From: Sporolactobacillus spathodeae
GTDB lineage: Bacteria; Bacillota; Bacilli; Bacillales; Sporolactobacillaceae
Length of the DNA: 38,348 nt
Reading direction: 5' to 3'
Assembly (NCBI RefSeq): GCF_016908935.1
Contig: NZ_JAFBEV010000025.1
Location: 1 to 38,348 of the forward strand
Shown here: positions 34,056 through 38,348 of the stretch, piece by piece
How the letters are laid out: every line of letters begins with the position of its first letter
Position numbering within the stretch: the first letter of the stretch is position 1
Position numbers and translations under genes: made by a program
The notes under the pieces: generated by a model
Database searches by the model: none
The model's input: only the letters and a program-made list of their open reading frames with translations
What the model was told of the DNA's origin: nothing

Positions 34056-34652
34056 TTAATATGTGGGTCGACTGACGACGAGATGAAAGCTTTGTTGACT
34101 GACGGTTGTGTCAATCTTTGCTGCATCGAGAAGCGTTTCTTTCTGCGCGCGCAAAACTTCTTCTTGCGATTTTCCTATCATTTTTAAACGTCGATCCAAT
34201 TTTGCCGCAAGCCCGGCTATCTGCTCGGGATCAATTGCTCGACTCGCCATAAATAAAGTCGCCAAGCGATGGTTATCTGGTTCCAAGGTTTGCCATACAG
34301 CGCCTGCTTCGTTTGAGATCATTCGACAGCTCATCCTCTCCCCTGCTTCAACGATTGCTGCCAGTACATCCTGTCTCTCAGGCGAAATCGCTGCCACTTT
34401 CAATCTCATTTCATTAAGCATGCGCGCATCGATTTTCCACGCCCTTTGTTGAAAGGGATAATCTGATTTTAATTGTCTAAGTAGCCTTGCCGACCCTGTA
34501 CACGCGATCAGTTGAGAAGCCGACAGCCTCATATAACTTGGCTTTCTTCCTGGAATCACTTTAAAGGACCCCTCAGCTGTTTCATCAATCAGATAGCTGT
34601 CACTAACAATCGTTGCCCAGTTCGGATCGGCAACAATACTGACAAAGCTCAC
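34056..34652 (-). CDS. uncharacterised protein, possibly Ntn-hydrolase-like
   Basis: This 198-residue protein starts at GTG 34652 behind GGGGTGA at 5 bp. A longer frame begins at 34700 without a ribosome site. The N-terminus 'MSFVSIVADPNWATIVSDSY' followed by 'LIDETAEGSFKVIPGRKPSY' and 'LIACTGSARLLRQLKSDYPF' recalls the strand pattern of proteasome/HslV-like Ntn proteins (V-A-D...; S-D-S; a-c-t-G-s), but there is no processed Thr or Ser that I can identify. The second half is helical and charged. No signal peptide. It is a single gene between UbiB and pyruvate oxidase. Function unknown. Confidence 0.75.
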   Translation of the reverse strand: MSFVSIVADPNWATIVSDSYLIDETAEGSFKVIPGRKPSYMRLSASQLIACTGSARLLRQLKSDYPFQQRAWKIDARMLNEMRLKVAAISPERQDVLAAIVEAGERMSCRMISNEAGAVWQTLEPDNHRLATLFMASRAIDPEQIAGLAAKLDRRLKMIGKSQEEVLRAQKETLLDAAKIDTTVSQQSFHLVVSRPTY

Positions 34653-34997
34653 TTCAATCACCCCGAAATTTTCATTGAATTCTACTCTAATTATAATCAA
34701 ATCTTCCCCAAAAAGCAGACAGTTTGTTACAAACCTTTTTTAATCCCTATTAAAATTTGCTACGCTTTCAATTATTTATCGCTCGCTTGGCTGCAATCGC
34801 ATGCCTATAAGGGCTGAATGGTTTTGCTCAGTTTTTATTAAAGAATTATGTATTTTTCAAGCATTATTATTTTCTTTTTGGAATTAATGTCATAAAATAG
34901 ACTCGTAAGGTTCATTAGATTGTCACACATATAAAAATATAGAACTTGAACCACGGCTTAATTTGTGTTTCAAGAGATTTTGGAGGAGGAATTTTCA
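34653..34997. other. Intergenic region upstream of pyruvate oxidase
   Basis: No gene seen. A TAAAAT at about 34892-34900 could serve as a -10 for pyruvate oxidase, but I see no good -35. Near 34779-34795 a stretch (CGCTCGCTTGGCTGC) resembles the dispersed repeat. Confidence 0.3.
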
Positions 34998-36725
34998 ATG
35001 GGAAAGATCAAGGCAAGTGAAGCAGTTGTCCAATTATTTGAGAATTGGGGAATCGATCATATCTATGGAATACCTGGCGATTCCATTGACACAATGGTCG
35101 AGGCACTCCGTAAGAAGGAAAGCAAGATCAAATTTTATCAGGTAAGACACGAAGAAGTTGCTTCGCTAGCAGCTGCTGCTTATGCGAAACTAACGGGAAA
35201 AATCGGCGTATGTCTCGCAATTGGCGGTCCTGGTGCTGTCCATATGCTAAATGGGATGTATGATGCAAAAATGGATCATGTGCCGATGCTTGTTCTTGTC
35301 GGACATATTCCATCACGACTGACCGGTACTGATTATTTTCAAGAAGTTAATACCGTTGAGTTGTTCAAGGATGTCGCAGTTTTCAATAAAGAAATTACGA
35401 GCGCGGAAAGTTTTCCTGCCGTTGTTAATCAAGCGATCCGTACTGCCTACCAAGAACGCGGCGTCGCCGTACTGTCGATTCCAGATGATATTCCGCTCGG
35501 CGAGATTTCTGATCAAGCCGCACAGCTTTCGACAGTTTTTGAAAAGAAAATCCCTGGTCTCGTTGAAAATGATTTAAGTGAAGCAGTCGCTCTAATCAAC
35601 ACGGCGCAGAATCCGGTTATTCTTGCTGGAGTTGGTGCCAAAGGCGCTCGAAGTGAATTACGTGCATTTGCTGAACGCATCTCGGCGCCTGTTGCCGTCA
35701 CGCTCCCTGGCAAAGGTGCACTTTCAGATGATCATCCGAATTTCATCGGCAATATCGGTAAAATCGGAACGAAGCCCGCTTATGAGGCAATGAAGAGTGC
35801 TGACTTACTGATTATGATTGGCACAGACTACCCGTATGCGGCTTACCTTCCGGAAGGGGCAAGATGTGTCCAAATCGATATCGACCCGGTTCATATTGGA
35901 AAAAGATATTCCGTTACAGTCGGCATTGTCGGTGATGCTGCCGAAGCATTAAACTATCTCAATCAGCACGTTACCCCTGTTGCGGATCGTCCATTTCTTG
36001 AGACATGCCAAGAACGGATGACCAAATGGTGGAAATGGATGAACGAGGATCAAGCGAATGTCAAGACACCGATTGCGCCTCAGGCCGTTATGGCTGCGAT
36101 TCAGGATATAGCCGAAGATAACGCGGTTTTCTCCGTTGATGTCGGTACGTCAACGGTTTGGTCAACTCGTTATCTTCATGTCACGAATCAGAAATTTATC
36201 GTTTCCGCATGGCTCGGAACAATGGGTTGCGGACTTCCAGGCGCGATGGCTGCAAAACAAGCTTTCCCGGATCGTCAGGCGATTGCCATTTGTGGCGACG
36301 GTGCATTCTCAATGGTGATGCAAGATTTTGTTACAGCCGTAAAATACAAATGGCCAATTATCGTTGTCGTTCTTAACAATAAACAATTATCGTTCATCAA
36401 ATATGAACAGCAATCAGCCGGTCAGTTGAATTATGGTATTGACTTACATGATATTGATTACGCAAAATTTGCCGAAGCTTGTGGTGGCAAAGGGTTCCGT
36501 GTTGAAAAATACGAAGATCTCGACAAAGCATTTGCCGCTGCAAAAGAATCCACTGTTCCTGTCATCCTTGATGTAGCTGTTAATCCGGATGCCGCGCCAC
36601 TACCAGGTAAAATTGTTAAAGATGAAGTCAAAGGTTACGCTACTTTTGCAGCGAAATCCGCGCTTGAAAACCACAAAATGGAAAAAATGCCGCCGATGAA
36701 AGATGTAGTTAGACATCTATTATAA
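34998..36725 (+). CDS. pyruvate oxidase (TPP/FAD-dependent, SpxB/YdaP type)
   Basis: This 575-residue enzyme of the thiamine-diphosphate oxidase family decarboxylates pyruvate oxidatively, to acetyl-phosphate plus H2O2 (Pox/SpxB type) or to acetate. It has the pyrimidine domain 'WGIDHIYGIPGDSIDTMVEAL...YQVRHEEVASLAAAAYAKLTGKIGVCLAIGGPGA', with catalytic Glu in RHEEVA. A central FAD-binding domain (about 180-345) and the C-terminal TPP motif 'GDGAFSMVMQDFVTAVKYKWPIIVVVLNN' follow. Length matches B. subtilis YdaP (574) and is close to S. pneumoniae SpxB. ATG 34998 lies 8 bp after GGAGGAGG. Whether oxygen or a quinone is the acceptor cannot be told from sequence. A shared terminator follows. Confidence 0.9.
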   Translation: MGKIKASEAVVQLFENWGIDHIYGIPGDSIDTMVEALRKKESKIKFYQVRHEEVASLAAAAYAKLTGKIGVCLAIGGPGAVHMLNGMYDAKMDHVPMLVLVGHIPSRLTGTDYFQEVNTVELFKDVAVFNKEITSAESFPAVVNQAIRTAYQERGVAVLSIPDDIPLGEISDQAAQLSTVFEKKIPGLVENDLSEAVALINTAQNPVILAGVGAKGARSELRAFAERISAPVAVTLPGKGALSDDHPNFIGNIGKIGTKPAYEAMKSADLLIMIGTDYPYAAYLPEGARCVQIDIDPVHIGKRYSVTVGIVGDAAEALNYLNQHVTPVADRPFLETCQERMTKWWKWMNEDQANVKTPIAPQAVMAAIQDIAEDNAVFSVDVGTSTVWSTRYLHVTNQKFIVSAWLGTMGCGLPGAMAAKQAFPDRQAIAICGDGAFSMVMQDFVTAVKYKWPIIVVVLNNKQLSFIKYEQQSAGQLNYGIDLHDIDYAKFAEACGGKGFRVEKYEDLDKAFAAAKESTVPVILDVAVNPDAAPLPGKIVKDEVKGYATFAAKSALENHKMEKMPPMKDVVRHLL

Positions 36726-36754
36726 GCGCAGTTCAACTAAATAATTTATTATAG

Positions 36755-36790
36755 AAAAAGAAGATCACTTATTTTGTGATCTTCTTTTTT
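36755..36790. terminator. Bidirectional terminator between pyruvate oxidase and the hydrolase
   Basis: Perfect 14-bp stem AAAAAGAAGATCAC/GTGATCTTCTTTTT with a 7-base loop and T runs on both strands; serves both convergent genes. Confidence 0.93.
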
Positions 36791-36852
36791 GATATGTTTT
36801 GACGCCCATACTTCTTGAGTCGTGAAAAATTAGAATCGAGTCAACTATTTCT

Positions 36853-37638
36853 CTAACGTAGATTTTGTTCTGAAAGAAATTGCAAAACAATCGAGTTAAA
36901 CGCATGATACCAGCGCATGGGTAGCTGGTGCTTTCCCCCATCGATGAATACAATCTCGGTCTTTTGTAAGGGAGCAAAATACTTTTTATGCATTGAAATA
37001 TAGAATTCTTTTGTACCGTATATAACTAAAATTGGTAAATCATTTAATTCATGCAGTTTATTTACTACATCAAAGCGTCTACCCGCTATGTATAAGTCTT
37101 TAACGGTCTCAGTATCTGCCCTCATTCCATATGTGTAAAGATTTTCTTGATCTTCATCTGTTACCTTGTGGCTTTTTGCCAAAAAATTGCTCAACAAATT
37201 TTTCATCTTAAATTGCATCAATAAGATACCAAAGTTATATATTCGGGCTAAAAGCCATGATTCAACTTTTGGATAACCTCCTGACAATATGAGTGCTGCT
37301 ATATTATCTCTATATTTTAAAGCATAGGATAAAGCTAAGACACCACCATTTGAATATCCGACAATGGTTGGCGTTTTAATTTCAAGATAATCAATTAATT
37401 TTTTCAAATCATCAATATGTGTTTGAATGGTACCGATAGAATTATTTGGTTTGATGTGTGTACTCTGCCCATGTCCCCTACAATCGTAGAAAATCACTTC
37501 ATATTTTTCAGTTAATTTTCTTTGATACGTAAAAACAACATGACCCATAAGCGGCGGATGAATAAATACGATTGGTCTTCCACTGCCAAACCGTTCATAA
37601 TAAATTTTCACTCCATCTGATAATTGGAAATAAGCCAT
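36853..37638 (-). CDS. alpha/beta-hydrolase
   Basis: This 261-residue cytosolic protein has the alpha/beta-hydrolase core: oxyanion region 'VFIHPPLMG' (about 24-32), 'YDCRGHGQS' (about 51-59), nucleophile Ser96 in 'VGYSNGGVLAL', and the C-terminal His in 'DGGKHQLPM' (about 238-246). At the position of the usual acid, 'VIYGTKEFY' shows Glu rather than Asp, which is tolerated in some members. The gene is visibly more A+T-rich than its neighbours, which may indicate recent acquisition. Substrate unknown. It converges with pyruvate oxidase. Confidence 0.9.
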   Translation of the reverse strand: MAYFQLSDGVKIYYERFGSGRPIVFIHPPLMGHVVFTYQRKLTEKYEVIFYDCRGHGQSTHIKPNNSIGTIQTHIDDLKKLIDYLEIKTPTIVGYSNGGVLALSYALKYRDNIAALILSGGYPKVESWLLARIYNFGILLMQFKMKNLLSNFLAKSHKVTDEDQENLYTYGMRADTETVKDLYIAGRRFDVVNKLHELNDLPILVIYGTKEFYISMHKKYFAPLQKTEIVFIDGGKHQLPMRWYHAFNSIVLQFLSEQNLR

Positions 37639-37835
37639 AAAACTTCAGTTCCTTTTTCATTTAATACATTTACTATGTGTTTTAAGAAGCTAAATTATCA
37701 ATTGCTATTCCTTTTTTAAGGCTATATCGTAAAAATTGGCTCTGTCTATCTTGGCAACTTCCTAATTTTTCATCACATATTTTCAGCTCTTTTACCCAAA
37801 ATAACTTACGTACCACAATTTATGGAGGTGCTGTT

Positions 37836-38006
37836 ATGGGGAAAAATAATGGTTTTCTACAACTGATTGCCACTTTTGGGGCTGTAACTGCGGCCATTAT
37901 GATGGTCAAAAATAACAAAATGTTATCGCAGTGGATAAATCAGCCGATGCAACAAGCAGGAAAAGCTGTTGAGTCCGTTACGAGCGCTTTTAGTCCCCAG
38001 GGCTAA
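37836..38006 (+). CDS. small membrane-associated protein (YrzQ/DUF3918-like?)
   Basis: This 56-residue ORF starts with ATG 37836, 5 bp after TGGAGGTG. It has one hydrophobic helix (about residues 7-24, FLQLIATFGAVTAAIMMV). A polar tail 'KNNKMLSQWINQPMQQAGKAVESV' follows. The layout (short helix, then K-N-x-M-L) resembles the small YrzQ-type proteins of Bacillus, but this is tentative. It has its own terminator-like hairpin and is probably transcribed alone. No function known. Confidence 0.7.
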   Translation: MGKNNGFLQLIATFGAVTAAIMMVKNNKMLSQWINQPMQQAGKAVESVTSAFSPQG

Positions 38007-38025
38007 TCAACTTCACCATCATGCG

Positions 38026-38058
38026 AATAATCCCTAAGCTAAATGCTTAGGGATTATT
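38026..38058 (+). terminator. Terminator-like hairpin after the small membrane gene
   Basis: AATAATCCCTAAGC/GCTTAGGGATTATT is a perfect 14-bp stem with a 5-base loop; the T run is weak (TTC). Confidence 0.7.
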
Positions 38059-38095
38059 TCGTAAAATGGTGCAGATCCCTAATTAACCTAGAAAC

Positions 38096-38194
38096 TTGGT
38101 TTCTCAAGGCTATTACCATCCAGACAACTTGAATGAACAGATCAATATTGATACACAAGCTACTCAAGCTGCGATAAATATACCACAAGCCTAA
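38096..38194 (+). pseudogene. Possible spore-coat-like remnant
   Basis: A 32-codon frame opens after a stop codon and has no ribosome site or ATG. It contains 'NEQINIDTQATQAAINIPQA' at the end, reminiscent of the repeats of CotX-type coat proteins. It is directly followed by the terminator at 38222-38256 and then by the group II intron. It could be the tail of a decayed coat gene or a small unrecognised gene. The coat link is inferred from composition only. Confidence 0.25.
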
Positions 38195-38221
38195 AAAACT
38201 TAACTCTATTATTTCTCCTCG

Positions 38222-38256
38222 GAACAACACGCATCAATAGATGTGTGTTGTTCTTT
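38222..38256 (+). terminator. Rho-independent terminator, target of intron insertion
   Basis: GAACAACACGCATC/GATGTGTGTTGTTC, a 14-bp stem with one G-U pair and an AATA loop, is followed by TTTA and then at once by the intron boundary at 38258. Confidence 0.85.
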
Positions 38257-38257
38257 A

Positions 38258-38348
38258 GTGCGCCCGGCATGGGTGACAGCTAGGCGGTGAAAGTCCGCTA
38301 CAGGCTTGGCAGTAGGAACTGTTAGCTGAGGACAAGGGTGTCTGCCGC
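38258..38348 (+). mobile_element. Group II intron, 5' end (runs off window)
   Basis: The sequence starts GTGCGCCCGGCATGGGTG, the conserved 5' boundary (GUGyG) and domain I start of bacterial group II introns. It continues with 'GGCGGTGAAAGTCCGCTACAG' and later 'GTAGGAACTGTTAGCTGAGG', typical of domain I of introns that encode an LtrA-type reverse transcriptase/maturase. Only about 91 bases are in the window, so the ORF and 3' end are not seen. Insertion is exactly 4 bases after a 14-bp terminator hairpin. That is the target preference described for class C introns of Bacillus and related genera, so class IIC is likely but not proven. Confidence 0.85.

Overview
The window reads as chromosome of a low-to-moderate GC, endospore-forming member of the Bacillales. 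The support is a spore-coat transglutaminase (tgl), a lexA/yneA divergon with Bacillus-type LexA boxes, yneF, an IDEAL-domain protein, an FbpB-like mini-protein, cshA and a nagA-nagB-nagR operon. Pyruvate oxidase, GapN, D-amino-acid aminotransferase and zwf beside aconitase would fit a Sporolactobacillaceae-like or related Bacillales host. That placement is an inference from gene content, not a measured phylogeny. Nearly everything is chromosomal housekeeping; the one clear mobile element is a group II intron whose 5' end starts at 38258 and runs off the window.

Layout. 1-4.9 kb: a GNAT acetyltransferase (-), a Gly/Pro/Trp-rich small protein (+), gapN (-) with a long structured leader, then a small membrane protein behind dfrA and thyA (-, translationally coupled). 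5.0-7.3 kb: an unknown 324-residue protein coupled to tgl, then a small protein whose promoter carries a LexA-like palindrome. 7.4-13.2 kb: trhO (-), a HI0933-type flavoprotein (+), fhs (-), an RNase HI-like protein and an EamA transporter (+, overlapping). 13.4-18.5 kb: IDEAL-domain protein (-), cshA (-) with a leader mini-ORF inside a hairpin, zwf (+), dat (-). 18.6-22 kb: GDSL hydrolase, GrpB-type protein and FbpB-like mini-protein (-), M20 dipeptidase (+). 22.4-29.1 kb: acnA, nagA-nagB-nagR and a Gfo/Idh/MocA oxidoreductase (all -). 29.2-31.7 kb: a small protein probably starting at ATT, yneF, a candidate sRNA and yneA (all -), divergent from lexA (+). 31.9-38.3 kb: a phasin-like protein plus an UbiB/AarF kinase (+), an uncharacterised possibly Ntn-like protein (-), pyruvate oxidase (+), an alpha/beta hydrolase (-), a small membrane protein (+), a coat-like remnant, a terminator and the intron.

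How the genes connect. thyA, dfrA and fhs cover one-carbon/folate metabolism and dTMP synthesis. gapN and zwf both make NADPH. The nag genes degrade amino sugars under a GntR repressor with a 32-bp perfect palindrome over the nagA -35. LexA boxes lie in both the lexA and yneA promoters, coupling DNA damage to a division block. tgl and its unknown partner, preceded by a sigma-E-like promoter, look like a mother-cell spore-coat unit.

The least explained parts are the tgl partner gene, the cshA leader mini-ORF/hairpin, the transcript implied between yneA and yneF, the ATT-start small gene, and the intron sitting exactly behind a terminator hairpin. No rRNA, tRNA or CRISPR array was seen.
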